Source of the DNA: Liolophura sinensis
Taxonomy: Eukaryota > Mollusca > Polyplacophora > Chitonida > Chitonidae
Direction: 5' to 3'
Length of the DNA stretch: 64,000 nt
NCBI RefSeq assembly: GCF_032854445.1
Contig: NC_088306.1
Coordinates: 314,501-378,500 of the forward strand
The translations under genes were made by a program, and so were the position numbers. The notes under the pieces are model-generated. The model had not been told where the DNA came from, searched no databases, and saw only the letters and a list, made by a program, of their open reading frames with translations. This document shows positions 46,894 through 59,002 of the stretch, piece after piece (the stretch's first letter is position 1; each line of letters begins with the position of its first letter).

Positions 46894-47066
46894 AATAATT
46901 CATGAATTTAAAAAATCTTATCTCGTGAACAGGACGGGGCTCGGCGCAAGTTCCTTTCCGCACTCTGCAAGATCTGTAACAAACGACAAAGACTGCGGTG
47001 CCTTAGGAGATTCTGCTCTGTCCGAAGACGATCCTTCGAGGGTACAGCTGAACTGGAATGTTTCCC

Positions 47067-47207
47067 ACTAAATACGGGTGTATAGCGACGTCTTACTGAA
47101 TACAACTGCACAGCGACCTCCCACTGAATAAAGGCGCACAGCGACTTTTTCACTGAATACAAGTGTATAACGACTTCACACTGAATACAACTGCATAGCG
47201 GCGAATG
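47067..47207 (+). repeat. 28-bp minisatellite, five copies
   Basis: ACTGAATACAACTGCACAGC-type units start at 47067, 47095, 47123, 47152 and 47180. A 118-codon minus frame over it is a by-product. Confidence 0.85.
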
Positions 47208-47890
47208 TTCTGGTGTCCTAATATCGTATCTCATAATTTCATGATGCACCACATGCTTGTACAATTTATGTTAATTAATTTTGTCAAACCCAGTTCATTT
47301 TTATTACTCAATGTATATGTACAAACATTATATCACAGATTATCCACCGTGTCATCCGTTCGATGCTACTAAAGACGCATCGTCACTAATCACCCTGCGG
47401 AAAGGACACACTTAGGCACTGATTAATCTATTGTTCGATACTTGTTCGAACAGCTTTATACATGTACGACCTTGTTCCCAGCAACAATTAATCCATGTAT
47501 CATGCCATGTAACTAAACCACTGTCTGTATTGACATGTACATAACATGTTCCTTAGTTACTGTTAACACATATCCTATATAAAGACCTCTGTGGACATTC
47601 ATATTCATATGCCTTGAAAATAACATGAAGTTTGAAACTGCAGTTCGGAATATAACAGAATGTAGAAAGTTAAGAAAGCGTTTTATTTTTTTTTCCAATG
47701 TAAATTCTCCTCAACAGGGGATCTTTCTCTATTTATTCAAATATATTATTTATGTATATATATATATATATATATATATAATGCTGGATATTATATATGA
47801 AATAATTTGTTTATGATTGTGATGGTCAAATTAGTTCAGGTTTGATCAAGATATGATTAATATTTGGACATGAAAAACGACCATGAGCCG
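47208..47890. other. Intergenic with (TA)n
   Basis: AT-rich, with a TATATATATA run at about 47755-47781; no gene. Confidence 0.5.
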
Positions 47891-48225
47891 GTCATGTAAT
47901 TGTAATGGTCATCCTGCTGTTGTAAGGGCAAAAGGCATGTTATTACCTGAGAATTAGATGATGTAACAGACATGTAGACCCAGTCACGTAATTGTTATGA
48001 TCATCCTGCTGTAGTATGGGCAAAAGGCATGTTATTACCTGGGAATTTGGTGATGTAAGAGACACGCAGGCCCGGTCATGTAATTGTTATGGTCGTCCTG
48101 CTGTGGTAACGGTAAAATGCATGTTATTACCTGGGAATTTGGCCATGTAACAGACACGCAGACCCGGTCATGTAATTGTTATGGTCATCCTGCTGTAGGA
48201 CAAAAGAGCAAAATGCAAACACGCA
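47891..48225 (+). repeat. 92-bp tandem repeat, about 3.5 copies
   Basis: GTCATGTAATTGTTATGGTC begins at 47891, 47983, 48075 and 48167; each unit contains GCATGTTATTACCTG (the fourth is cut short). Confidence 0.9.
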
Positions 48226-49194
48226 GACGCTTTCATGATTTGTCCGGTTTACCGAAGGAGCCAAGAACCCCTGGTATTTTCCACATGACTGGTGGACTGC
48301 ATTTTTGTCAATAGGTTATAATAAAGTAACACTAGGTAAAAAAATAACAGATATGCTTGGAGCGTAACTATGGTTACTGTATCACATAATTCAGCATATT
48401 CTCACAGGGATGCTGCCATACTGTCCTAAGTCGAAATTTAAAAACCTAAATATCGTGCATGGTTAAGTACCATAGGAATTAAAATTTTGAAAACTTTGTT
48501 TTATTATAGAATTTTTCAAGTGTCCCATCTGTTACAGACCAAAAATATGAGATCAAAATCACAATCCCATATCATAGTATCAGCCCAATCAGTCCCCTCT
48601 TTTGACAGCCAGGTGCCGATGAATACTTTGATGTGTTACTTGGATTACCGCTGTACACCAGAATATCTGAATTGTATCACGCATGTTAATCGGAATTGAA
48701 AACGGACCCAGCCTCTGGGAACCCAACACACTTTCCCCGGTTAGTAATAAACACCTGATATAAGACCGTTGCCGAAAAATAAAATATACGTACATTTTTA
48801 TTTCTACAATTTTAAAACGTATAATATATGACTGCATAGGTGTTTGTAATAAAGTGTCAATTTTAATTTCCGTATAGATGATACAATAATCTGAAAATGT
48901 CCTGATGATCATTTCGGTCAATGTGATGCAGTTTTGAGTCCTTTGAAATTCTGATTGAGGGATGAAGACCGCTGTGCTACAAAACACAGTTTGCACAGGA
49001 TTTGTGTCTCTTATTTTTAATTCTTCTTAACTTCGTGCAAATGGTCTTTTCTGTACATGATTCCCTTTATGGTTACATCAGTATATTTGTGTGTTGTATT
49101 ACGAGAATTCTGATGCTGAAGTAAATGCTAAAGTGATCTGTGTTACGCCAGTAGTCTAGTTGCTAGTGACTATGTCCAGGTACTTCAATTTTTG
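48226..49194. other. Intergenic, no supported gene
   Basis: Short frames only, no domain. Confidence 0.5.
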
Positions 49195-49226
49195 CACGGC
49201 GTAAAACACCAATCAAATAAATCAAT
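49194..49226 (+). mobile_element. Family A SINE 3' tail only
   Basis: GCACGGCGTAAAACACCAAT then CAAATAAATCAA matches the last 33 bases of the SINE in plus orientation; nothing upstream matches the core. Confidence 0.7.
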
Positions 49227-49980
49227 TTTTTGTTTGGATAAGGAAATCGTAGGATCAAGTCCGGGTAAGTGGTTCTTTCTCTCTCCAAGACAGAATCTAT
49301 AGCCGCATGGGTTTAATCTCTGTTGAAACACGTCTGATTTTCTGGAACACTTGTTATTCGTGATTAACACACAAGTAAAACGCTGACCAGTGAACGCGAA
49401 ATTAAATAAGTTAGTAGAGAAGCTGACATTATTGCTAATGAGAAATGCAGGGTCAAACAGCTCTGTGTGCACATCGAGGACAATGGTTACGCGGTGGGCT
49501 TAAATTAATTACAGGCATGCAAGGGAGAAGCCCCTCTGCTTCAGACGTACTGCAGAGCCGTGTTAGCCTAGGGGTCTCATCTGACCCAAAGCCCGTTTTA
49601 TAATGTGAGGTATACACTGTATTCCCATCTCCTGCTTAAAAAATAAAACAAAAAAGCTTTGACAAACCCCCTTCTAACATAATGCAATGGTTCAAACTCT
49701 TCAACAGAATGATATCGACTTCTTCCAAAGATATAAAACCAGAAGAAGAACCTATTTCGGCTGTAAATAGACTTAGTAGGTTCCCTTCTATCTGGATTAG
49801 CGTTCTCTAGATTCCCGTACAAGGATTTGCGAGATACATCCCCATGAAGTTGGTAGACTATAAGGCAACGGCGTTTGCCCAGGAGAGTAGGTGACCTCTG
49901 ACCTGTACTGGGGAAAGAAGGGGGGGGGGGGGGGGGGAGGCGTTGATACAGGGTTGATACGTGTGGCGTACCAATAGTTG
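49227..49980. other. Intergenic, poly-G tract
   Basis: A poly-G run of about 18 bases lies near 49920-49938. Minus frames of 79-129 codons owe their proline run to it and show no domain. Confidence 0.5.
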
Positions 49981-50125
49981 TATTCACGGAACTTGTTACT
50001 CACTGTCAAGCTGTATTCACGGCACTGGTTATTCACTGTTCTGTTGTATTCACGGCACTAGTTATCCACTGTTATGTTGTATTAACGACACTGGTTATTC
50101 ACTGTTAAGTCGTATTCACGTCAAG
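49981..50125 (+). repeat. 33-bp minisatellite, 4.3 copies
   Basis: TATTCACGGCACTGGTTATT and CACTGTTATGTTG recur at 49981, 50014, 50047, 50080 and 50113. Thirty-three bases equal 11 codons, which gives the CIHGTGYSLLC-like frame. Confidence 0.9.
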
Positions 50126-51036
50126 GCTTTAAATATTTCGTTGGTTTTCTGCAGATCATCAATTTCAGGATTTCATTTAGTATCAACTATTCTATTGGAT
50201 TTTGCTCAACCAAAAATACAGCATTGTTTACGCACTGAGATTTAGACATATCATTATCCAATACTGTACAACATATGTTTGTCTGAATCACCCATTACGG
50301 TGTCATGACACAATGATACTCGGAGAAACAGTTAAATACACTGTATACACGAGTCCAAGCTTATTTAAATACAGCTGAAATATTCTCTTTTGTCTTAATC
50401 CGCTTAATCCGTGTCTTAAGCCATACTTTTCTTGTCAAACACCAACCTTGTCAAACACCAACCAACCACCCCACCCCACCCACTGGCCGTTCCACACACG
50501 TGCTCTCCACACCTATGTTCAGTAGATTATCCAGTAATCACATGTCAGCTTGCCATTGCCCTCTGACTAGTTCTAACAGGTTCCTTTCCGTGAGTGACCG
50601 TACAGCTTTTTCAGATTGTCTTGCATTTACAGAAGCAATTTGCCCTCGATACATTGCAGCACTTTCGAACCCGCTTCAGTGTGCACTTCATTCCTCGGAA
50701 CGGAGCCGCCATTGTTTTAAACACCAGCACCGCCAAGGCCCCGTTGAGACATGCGTATAGGTGTTCTCCTCTACCATGCCTGCTCATATTTGCAGATTGC
50801 AAATCGTGAAAAGTTCCACGAAATGACAATGTCTATTTACTCACAGATGTCATTTCGAAATGTGGAAACTAGTAAGTAAAGCTGCATGAAAGTTGCAAGA
50901 GTTCAAGCGAAATTTTTGATAGCATTCTTAATTGCATCTTAGGTAAGAAATTCTGTGATCGGGACAAGTTTTATGTATAAGCCAACACACCAAGAGCTAA
51001 TGAGACTCTACGCTGTTGTCATCATGTATGTCTCCT
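50126..51036. other. Intergenic or 5' region of the 51.1-kb gene
   Basis: Contains a minus-strand ACAATGGCGGCTCCG start-like context at about 50707, but the frame closes after about 33 codons and no donor is convincing. A polypyrimidine acceptor-like GTATGTCTCCTTCAG ends near 51038, ahead of the 51.1-kb frame. Confidence 0.45.
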
Positions 51037-51119
51037 TCAGGGGGTGAACAAATGTGGCGGTGTTCTAATTCATGACGATGTGGAATGTTTTGTGTTGACT
51101 GAAAAAAATCTCAGCCGTA

Positions 51120-51554
51120 ATGGGTGGTTGTGTCTCCGCAAGAGCGACAGCTGTGACACACCTTCAGGAGAATGACGGAAGTTCCACGGAAAGGCGTAAA
51201 TCAGCCAAACTTTCAAGTGCAGCCAGTGACCGTTCGTCTCACGATCAAAAAGCGCCGTCGCCAGATGATGTTGCAGAAGACTTATGCGCCCCAACGCGAC
51301 CGGAAACATTTGGAGAAAACAGATCGACAACGGAAACGAACGGAACTATACGAGAAAGTACACATGACGATTTGGACGATGATGACATCAGCACCGATGC
51401 TCTGTGTGATAACAAGTGCGCGTCACGTGAACATACTTTCACAAACACAGTGTCTTCGGCGTGTGCGGTCACATGTTCCAATTCCGAATCGGACATCAGC
51501 TCTCCGGCAAACCACGGCAGAGAAGCCGGAGACTTGAGTTTGGTCTCTTTATAA
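51120..51554 (+). CDS. Putative lipid-anchored acidic protein, MGGCVS N-terminus, 144 residues
   Basis: An intact frame starts at ATGG with G at -3 and +4, has an in-frame TGA eight codons upstream (51096-51098), and ends in TAA at 51552-51554. The N-terminus MGGCVSAR fits the N-myristoylation signature (Gly2, Ser6), with Cys4 as a typical palmitoylation partner, so the product would sit on the inner face of a membrane. The remainder is polar and low in complexity, with many Ser/Thr/Asp/Glu and an acidic run DDLDDDD at about residues 80-86; it should be disordered. No transmembrane segment or enzyme motif is seen. A possible 3' splice site at about 51038 suggests a spliced 5' UTR. I do not recognise the family. 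Two other frames are open here for 121 and 142 codons, which weakens the case. The start context and lipidation motif are the best support. Confidence 0.5.
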   Translation: MGGCVSARATAVTHLQENDGSSTERRKSAKLSSAASDRSSHDQKAPSPDDVAEDLCAPTRPETFGENRSTTETNGTIRESTHDDLDDDDISTDALCDNKCASREHTFTNTVSSACAVTCSNSESDISSPANHGREAGDLSLVSL

Positions 51555-52058
51555 AATGGCTTCCATGTGAGGCCAAAGGACGAATTTTCATTGAATTTAT
51601 AAACTTTTATGGCCGTAGTATGGCCGTAGTAAGCGACATCATTTCTACGCGCAATAAATTTTACACATGCCATTGGTCAAAAACACGGTTGGAGTATACA
51701 TATCGGTTTATACAGGGATAGTTGGACTTGCACATCTGTCAGAGACGTTAGCCTGGCTGTACAGATTACGTGATCTCGCCTTTATTCTGAATGTTCCCCG
51801 GAGAGAGAATCTAAACGCACTGTGACCCCTGTACGACAGCTTTTTGTGACGTTTTCATTAGTTCTGACACAGATGAAAATGATTTCTCTCTATTAAAGGT
51901 GGAAACTCCTTTGATATCAAAAAGCTCATGGAATGGAGTGTTGATCATGTAAATCAAGTAGTACGGTAGTAAAGTGATCTTAGCTGTCACAAAATGGGCC
52001 TAATTCCAAAGGCTGCTAAGTGTAAAGGCAAGAGTAAATCCAGAGCAGCGACGACATT
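51555..52058. other. Downstream of the 51.1-kb frame
   Basis: Includes a direct repeat TATGGCCGTAG at about 51608 and 51619. Possibly 3' UTR; no further gene seen. Confidence 0.4.
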
Positions 52059-52160
52059 GTGTATTTATTTATTTGCGCGATCGGTGCCTTACGCCGTAGC
52101 GAAGAGTATTTCAATTACACGACGGTGACCAGCATACTTACGGTGGGAGGAACAGCCAAA
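52059..52160 (-). mobile_element. Family A SINE fragment, 5'-truncated
   Basis: TATTTATTTATTTGCGCGAT, TTACGCCGTAGCGAAGAGTA, ACACGACGGTGACCAGCATA and GGTGGGAGGAA match tail plus part of the core. The rest is lost. Confidence 0.75.
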
Positions 52161-52730
52161 GAAGGTGACAGGTTCCAGCAGAAAGAGGCTGTATTATAGA
52201 GGATTGGAGTAGCCTGTAATTCTGTAATTCTGTACATGTGTATTCCGAATATTTTTCAGCTTTAAAATCCCGTATTAAGGCTATTTACTTCATTTTCTCA
52301 CATATTTCATTGCCATTATATTAAACTAAGCGTGACGCATTTATACACTGCTCTGACACAACCTTAACAAGGGAAACAACTCGGAGCATCAGCTTTTGGG
52401 CCAAGTACAGTATGGATTCTCTCCCCTCCTTCCGGTTTTAATCGTCCGCAAAACGGTGACCACACGTACTGGTTAAAAAGGTTCAAAGACTGGATAGTAC
52501 TATGTGACATCTGCTTTTTACCGTGCAGTACCACAGTCTGAGGATGTATGATACTGTGACGAGACACTTATGCACATTAGCATACAGTAACACTACTGTA
52601 TAGCCCATCGTGCCTTGGCTTACATCGCGCTATTCACTGTTAAATTTCAGAACAAGCTGTTATATTCACATAATCTGAGATGAGTCGAACACCAAAGAAA
52701 TAAATACATTAGTAAATGAAATCAGTAAAT
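52161..52730. other. Intergenic, no supported gene
   Basis: No domain-bearing frame or repeat. Confidence 0.5.
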
Positions 52731-52805
52731 GTTTTAATTGATTGACTGATTGCTGTTTGTAACGTTTCACAGACACGACGGTGATCAGTTTCACGGCCGG
52801 ATGTT
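52731..52805 (-). mobile_element. Highly diverged SINE tail
   Basis: TTTTAATTGATTGACTGATT, GCTGTTTGTAACG and ACACGACGGTGATCAGTTTC recall the family A tail and core, strongly changed. Confidence 0.45.
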
Positions 52806-52949
52806 CAAGGCATATTATATAACTCGTTATGACAGGCACCACCAGCTCTGTCGATCGCGGATTGCCACCAAAGACCTTTGTAAAACGTACATCAAAGACA
52901 TCCTTCGAGCAAAAAATGACCTACATCATCGTAAATCTTGGATATCCCG

Positions 52950-53482
52950 ACAGACAGACCGACTGACGAACCGACAGATAGACAGCCAGACCGACCGACA
53001 GAGAGATAAACCGACAGAGAGACAAATCGACAGACAGAGAGACAGACAGACATTCTTGTAGACAGACATACAGGCTCGTTAGCAAACAGACAGACATGCT
53101 GGTAGATAGACAGTCATGCTGACAGACAGACAAATATGCTGGCTGACAGACAAACAGGCATGCTGATAGACAGGCATAGAGACCTGCTGGCTGATAGACA
53201 CACGGAAATGTTAGCCAGCAGACAGACCTGCTGGCAGATAGACAGGCATGCTTGCAGAAAGGCAAACATTCTGGCTGACATACAGATATGCGGACAGACA
53301 AACATGCTGGCTGACAGACAGACATGCGGACAGACAAACGTGCTGGCTGACAGACAGACATGCTGACAGGCAGACAGTCTGGGTGGAAGACAGACATGCG
53401 GACAGACAGACAGGCTGGCTGACATACATACAGACAAGTTAGTAGACAGAGAGACATGCGGACAGGCAAACATCCCAATAGG
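52950..53482 (+). repeat. CAGA-rich imperfect repeat (GACAGACA / ACATGCTGGCTGACAG)
   Basis: Starts as degenerate (GACA)n with ACCGACAGAGAGA, then shifts to 16-24-base units such as CAGACATGCTGGCTGACAGA. It carries long frames on both strands (up to 185 codons on the minus, rich in CLSVCLPA), which are by-products. Confidence 0.9.
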
Positions 53483-53679
53483 CAGACTACTCATATCTTT
53501 GGTCATTTATGCCGTAATGAAGAATGTTTTACTTCGCTGCCGTCTATTGCCAGTTTTACATTACATTGGTATCGAAGCGGGTACATTTAAAATAAAATCA
53601 CTATTTCTTGTGACATATGTATAGAACGGATAAACTTGCCGTAATACATCACAGAAACTAACTAAAATTAAATATACAT

Positions 53680-53945
53680 TTGGTCATTGATTAACGACGT
53701 ATTCAAGAATGTTTTATATTTGTGGGTGGTGGGAAACTTTTCAGCGTGGGATGTTCGGATCCGCACATCATATTGTGGGAAGAAAAGTGTTCAAACGCCT
53801 AGGCAAGTGTGGTCAACAAACGTTGATTGGTGGTGATTCTCCAGATCTCTGTCCTAGTCTGGATTTGAACCCGAACCTAGTGTGCCCTAGCGATGGAAAG
53901 TTAAGAGTCTCTGATCTCTAGACCGCCTCTAGACCACGACCGCCT
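53680..53945 (-). mobile_element. Diverged tRNA-derived SINE-like element
   Basis: The left end (TTGATTAACGACGTATTCAA and GAATGTTTTATATTTGTGGG) recalls the family A tail. TGGATTTGAACCCGAACCTA near 53870 is a reversed box B, and the right end is gene-tRNA-like. The core differs. It could be a related family or an old copy. Confidence 0.55.
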
Positions 53946-56900
53946 TCAAACTTAACTAAGACAGTCAAACTGTTTTTTCTAGAAATTGCTCACGAACTTT
54001 TCTGGGGAGATAAAAATCTTACTGAAGGAGTTAAGATCTGAACCTGCCTACTGAAATAACATACATGTGATGTGACGTCAGACATATTTTGGTGGGATTT
54101 GCAGTAATGTTTCTTTCTGTGAAAAAATAATAAAATGGGAAAAAACAAGAAACAATCTGGGGTGATTTTTTCTAATCAACATTTTACATCAACATGTATG
54201 TTTTGTTACAAAATCCTGGCACAGAGTATCAAGGTATTGCTTTTGGTTTCTCTGAGGAAAGCAGTTAAATATGTATTCAGTTATGTAATAATAAAAAGTT
54301 TGACATTTAATTTCTTTTGGTGGAGTGTCATGTCAGGTGTCTTCGGCATGATACCACTGTGGCGGCAGCACTTTGAGGCCATGGACTCCACTGCCACAGG
54401 AAGACACAATATATGTGCTAACGCCTAATTACTGCTTGTCCTCAGATGACTAAAAATTGTCAAGTACGCCAAGCATACATTACATAGGTCTGTCTGAATT
54501 CTTGATATTGTCTGAGTGCACAAATGAAAATGAAAATACACAAACTTCACCATACTGGCAACAAGAACAATAATGTCATTCTGAAAAACTTAAAAGTCAT
54601 TTTGTTATACAAGGTAGGTTTTTTATCCACACAAAATTTTATAGCACATTGACTGACGATAAGAATAAGCTATGGGTTACAGATTGTTACAGATTAATAC
54701 TCCGACAAAACACTAAAACAGTTATGTTTACAAAAAAAACACAAAAAAACATAAGAGTATTTTACAACTAACTTAATTTGTGAGATTTTATCTCTTATAC
54801 ATGCGAAATGTATAATACAGACGTTTGCAGAAGTTTTCTTTTAGTTGACAGCAGAATATCGAGATCATAACTTTGCCATGTTATGTTATTGGTAGCGTAA
54901 GGATAGCTGGCAGTAGAGAATTCGCTAAATGTCAACACTTTCTTGCTTTTATTAAGGCTTATTATTGTGAAATGTCAAAAACATAATTTAATCACCGTTA
55001 AAGTATTATTTTATGAACCAGTTTCACAGATCTGTTATTATTTTTGCTAAGATCAAAATGAGATAAAATATATTGAATATAATACATAGTACATTTCAAT
55101 TACAAGGAAATGTCGCTATACAGACATTGCAATCTCTTCCAGGAAGCATGTCATTTTCAGCACGTGTTGATAACAATGAAGTAAACTGAATGATTTTGTT
55201 CATTTTCTGTTCATATCAGCCCAGTAGTCGCATGTAATATTTGGCTTTTCCACAATGAGCAATGCATGCACCTGGCGAGGACTGGGTTAGAGCCTCAGAC
55301 GTAGCTGACCACAGGCCCGTAGACTGGGTTGACAACACTTTCTCAAGAGATGCAGCCAACGCCTAGTTTATCCTTCTTAATAAGCAGTTTAGGATGTGTC
55401 CTAACACGTAAAAGAACATAAACGCTATTCTCTTCCCGGGGTGAATATTCTTGAGAACGGTGTAAAACACCAATCAAATAAATAAATCAAATCTTCCCGG
55501 GGTGTAAAATTGTATTGAACTACAGTTTTCAGGTCGAACGGTCACTCGGGAAATTTACTAGTAGCGACTTCAACGGTGATAGCTAAATGAAAACAGTACT
55601 GTGGAGGAAAAAGCCCTCATTAGAAAGGAGAACTCGTCCCGCGTCCATGATTTAAAAAAAATTACTACCATGGGCGGAAAATTTTTTATAAAAACGAAGA
55701 GTACTTAAGAGATACAAAATTTTGTATATATCAAAAACGAAATTTATTCTTCATTTTTTTTGTATTACTTTATTTATTTCCTTTAAACTGATCATTCTCG
55801 TGTTGGTTTTCTCTTCCATATATCCTTTAAGCAACTCAGTGATATGACGAAGGCTCCGGAGAGATTTAAACTGAAGGAATGAAAGAACGGCCTATATTTT
55901 TGTGATCCATCGTGGGCCTGTGAAAGTTTCAAACTTTACAGAACACAAAAAATAAAGTAAATGTCATACAATGGAAAAAATAGGTGAAACTTAAATCTGA
56001 AAAGCTTTTTCACCGAACCAAATGCATTGAACAATTTTAATTCTAAAGTACTTTAATGGTAATAATTATGCTGCCACGAAGCAAAACAAATTAGTTATAC
56101 TTTTCTTATATTTGAACAATTTCTTTTGAAGTTACAGCTGGTGTAATGTGTACTTATGCAAATAAGCGAGTTACAACTATTCCTGTAATAAAATATTGGG
56201 TGAAAAGAGTTTATGATTTAGACACATATTTTGGGGCCTGAAAGAACACCCAGTTTTTGGGAACACCCAAGTAGCGTTCCTATGTTATGACGAATCTGTC
56301 AAAATGTAAACATCTGGAGCTATAAACTACGCAATAAACTGTACGTCTAAAGTTTGACATTAGTAAAATATTGCTTCTTGAGATTGACTCGGGTTTTAAC
56401 AGTGTCATTAATTCTAATATTTCTGACCAGTAGAGCCTTTTAAGTATGATCGTATCACCAACCCCTTTATTCAGAAGCTTGTGTGTTTCAGCAAGGACCA
56501 AGCGACCCGTGATTTGCAGGTTATTCATTTTTAATCCAGTCAGTTGTTATGGAATATTCAGTGCGGGACTTCCCCCTACTGCATGGCCGCCTCCAGGGGC
56601 TCGTTAAGCCGCCTCAATTTGTATCAGATCAACCGCAACATTTCCACTTGATTACCGCTCAATTATACCAACCTCCACACATCACGCAATTTCTCGTGGG
56701 GTTTCGACGAGAATCGAAGCACGCGGTAGTCTCGCGGGTTGGGTAATTAAAGAGCCTGGAGAAGAAAACCTAAGGTCAGAAAGCTATCTCTTAATGTTGG
56801 TTTCCACGCTCATCTCACTTCAATTTTGCCGGCGAAACGTTTTAAGAATTAATATCTTTCCCATGTCAGTTGGTGGTAAAATTATGGCGTGTGTTTAGTC

Positions 56901-57520
56901 ACTTGACTGGCGCGGAAAAGGAACAAACCCTTATTAGTGCCGTGGGAAAGCTTGTTCGCAATGCATGTTACTCTAAAATAAAATTCTATCCACTTACACA
57001 AGAATTACATATAAGCCTTTGATCTTGAAGAACATGAAACGATCAGGTGAGATATTTACAATGAATTCATGACTTCTTTGTTCTTGTATCACTTAAACAG
57101 ATTTCAGCAGGTTCCATACCAAAGAGATTTTATGTCTTTCGCCTTTCGCAGAGAGCAGCGAAAACACCATTAAAATAGACATAGCTCTAAAAAAATGTAG
57201 ATGAAAAACAGTTTAATTAACGATCAAAAAAACACTTACAGAATGACTATGTAGGCCTCAGTTATAGTAAAGCCGAAATAATGTTGAAAGTTCAGTTAAA
57301 GCGTAAGTAGATAAACAAACACTCATTTCTAAAGAAAGTACAAGAGCAGGGGATTTCTACCTGATATAAACAAAATATATGTCTTATTTATTTAAAAAAT
57401 TGCTTTTAACGACATACTCAAAGAATTTTCAAGCAAACGATACCTTAAGGGGATAAGAAAGGACATGGCTAAATTTTGGGATAAACGGTGAATGGTAATT
57501 ATTAAGCCCAATGGCCGGGA
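53946..57520. other. Long AT-rich intergenic stretch
   Basis: About 3.5 kb without a supported gene. A 97-codon frame at 54135-54428 is hydrophobic and AT-driven. Family A SINE tails or remnants appear at about 55440-55493 (plus) and perhaps 57383-57450 (minus, weak). Confidence 0.5.
55440..55493 (+). mobile_element. Family A SINE 3' tail only
   Basis: GGTGAATATTCTTGAGAACG then GTGTAAAACACCAATCAAAT and AAATAAATCAAA match the SINE end in plus orientation; core and head are absent or beyond recognition. Confidence 0.75.
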
Positions 57521-57530
57521 AGGTGAAATA

Positions 57531-58297
57531 TTTTTAAGTTTGGATGCAGGGTAAATCCGCCAGAAGGACACAGATGCAGGGTAAATTTGTCAAATACATC
57601 AGTTTGGATGGAGGGTAAATCTACCAGAAGAGCACAGATGCAGAGTAAGCTTGTGAAAAACATAAGTTTGGATTGAGGGTAAACCCGCCAGAAGGACACA
57701 GATGCAGGGTAAATTTGTCAAATACATAAGTTTGGATGGAGGGTAAACCCGCCAGAAGGACACAGGTGCAGAGTAAATTTGTCAAATACATAAGTTTGGA
57801 TGGAGGGTAAATCTGTCAGGAGAGCACAGATGCAGGGTAAATTTGTCAAATACATAAGTTTGGATGGAGGGTAAATCTGCCAGAAGGACACAGATGCAGA
57901 GTAAATTTGTCAAATACATAGGTTTGGACGGAGGGTAAATCTGCCAAAAGGACACAGATGCAGAGTAAATTTGTCAAATACATAAGTTTGGATTGAGGGT
58001 AAATCTGCCAGAAGGACACAGATGCAGAGTAAATTTGTCAAATACATAAGTTTGGATGGAGGGTAAATCTGCCAGGAGAGCACAGATGCAGAGTAAATTT
58101 GTCAAATACATAAGTTTGGATGGAGGGTAAATCTGCCAGGAGAGCACAGATGCAGAGTAAATTTGTCAAATACATAGGTTTGGATGGAGGGTAAATCTGC
58201 CAGAAGGACACAGATGCAGAGTAAATTTGTCAAATACATAAGTTTGGACGGAGGGTAAATCTGCCAAAAGGACACAGATGCAGAGTAAACTTGTCAA
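57531..58297 (+). repeat. 64-bp minisatellite, 12 copies
   Basis: AGTTTGGATGGAGGGTAAAT, CTGCCAGAAGGACACAGATG and CAGAGTAAATTTGTCAAATA (plus CATA) make a 64-bp unit. AGTTTGGAT starts at 57537 and 57601, and TACATA at 57851 and 57915. The unit has an internal near-duplication (two GGGTAAAT/GAGTAAAT halves), so it may derive from a 32-bp ancestor. Confidence 0.93.
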
Positions 58298-58470
58298 TGT
58301 CACAGCATACTGACGCCCGCATGATCGACCACTGGTTGCCAAAGACACCAGAGAGAAAGTCCGGGAAAGTCACAGCACACTGACGCCTGCATGACCGACC
58401 ACTGGTTACCAAAGACAACAGACAAATATTCCCGGAAAGGCACAGCACACTGACGTCGGCATGGCCGGCC
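58298..58470 (+). repeat. 71-bp repeat, 2.4 copies, abutting the 64-bp array
   Basis: GTCACAGCATACTGACGCCC begins at 58299, with related starts at 58369 and 58440; each is followed by GCATGA(T/C)CGACCACTGGTT. Confidence 0.85.
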
Positions 58471-58666
58471 ATCAGTTTGTCTATCTCCTTATTCAGAGTC
58501 TCCCTGTCATGACATGGACGCTTTCACAACTTGGTCAATAAAGTGCTGTTCATGGATTTGAACTCACGACTCTGTGCTTCAAGAACATTAGTGGATTACA
58601 TTTTCCCGCGGGATTGCGACAACGGTCCAAGCTGAATTGGTCATTGTTTTCTTGTAATATAGGAGT

Positions 58667-58991
58667 GAGTGAGTGAGCGACTGGGGTTTAACGTCGTGCT
58701 CAACAATTTTTCAGTCATATGACGACGAAGGAATCCACAGGGTGCATGTAATGCACCGCTCTTTTATCTAGTGCCGCTTCACTGAGACGACTTACCCAAG
58801 GCAAGTAAGCCGCCCTGCCCAAGCCATTACTGATACGGGTCTACCAGTCGTTGCACTATCCCCTTCACACTGAAGGCCAAGCGAGGAAGCCACAACTTCC
58901 TCTTTTAAAGTCTTAGCTGTGACTCGACCTGATCCTGGATCTACCGCCCCCGAAGCGGACGCTCTACCAACTGTGCTGTCCATGCCGGTAC
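58667..58991 (-). mobile_element. Complete tRNA-derived SINE of a second family (family B)
   Basis: On the minus strand it opens with ACAGCACAGTTGGTAGAGCG (box A), then a box B-like GGTCGAGTCACAGC, a long body, and ends in (ACTC)n. The body differs from family A apart from a short TTAACGTCGTGCTCAACAAT stretch that recalls the family A tail. An exact 11-bp target-site duplication AATATAGGAGT lies at 58656-58666 and 58992-59002. Confidence 0.92.
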
Positions 58992-59002
58992 AATATAGGA
59001 GT

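Noticed and set aside
50611-50829. ACAATGGCGGCTCCG start context on the minus strand
   Set aside because: The frame ends after about 33 codons and no strong donor follows; left as a weak possibility.
52921-53506. Minus-strand frames of up to 185 codons rich in Cys, Leu, Ser and Val
   Set aside because: They are the reverse reading of the CAGA/ACATGCTGG repeat, with open frames also on the other strand.
54135-54428. 97-codon frame starting MGKNKKQSG
   Set aside because: AT-driven hydrophobic sequence in a long non-coding stretch, with no supporting context.
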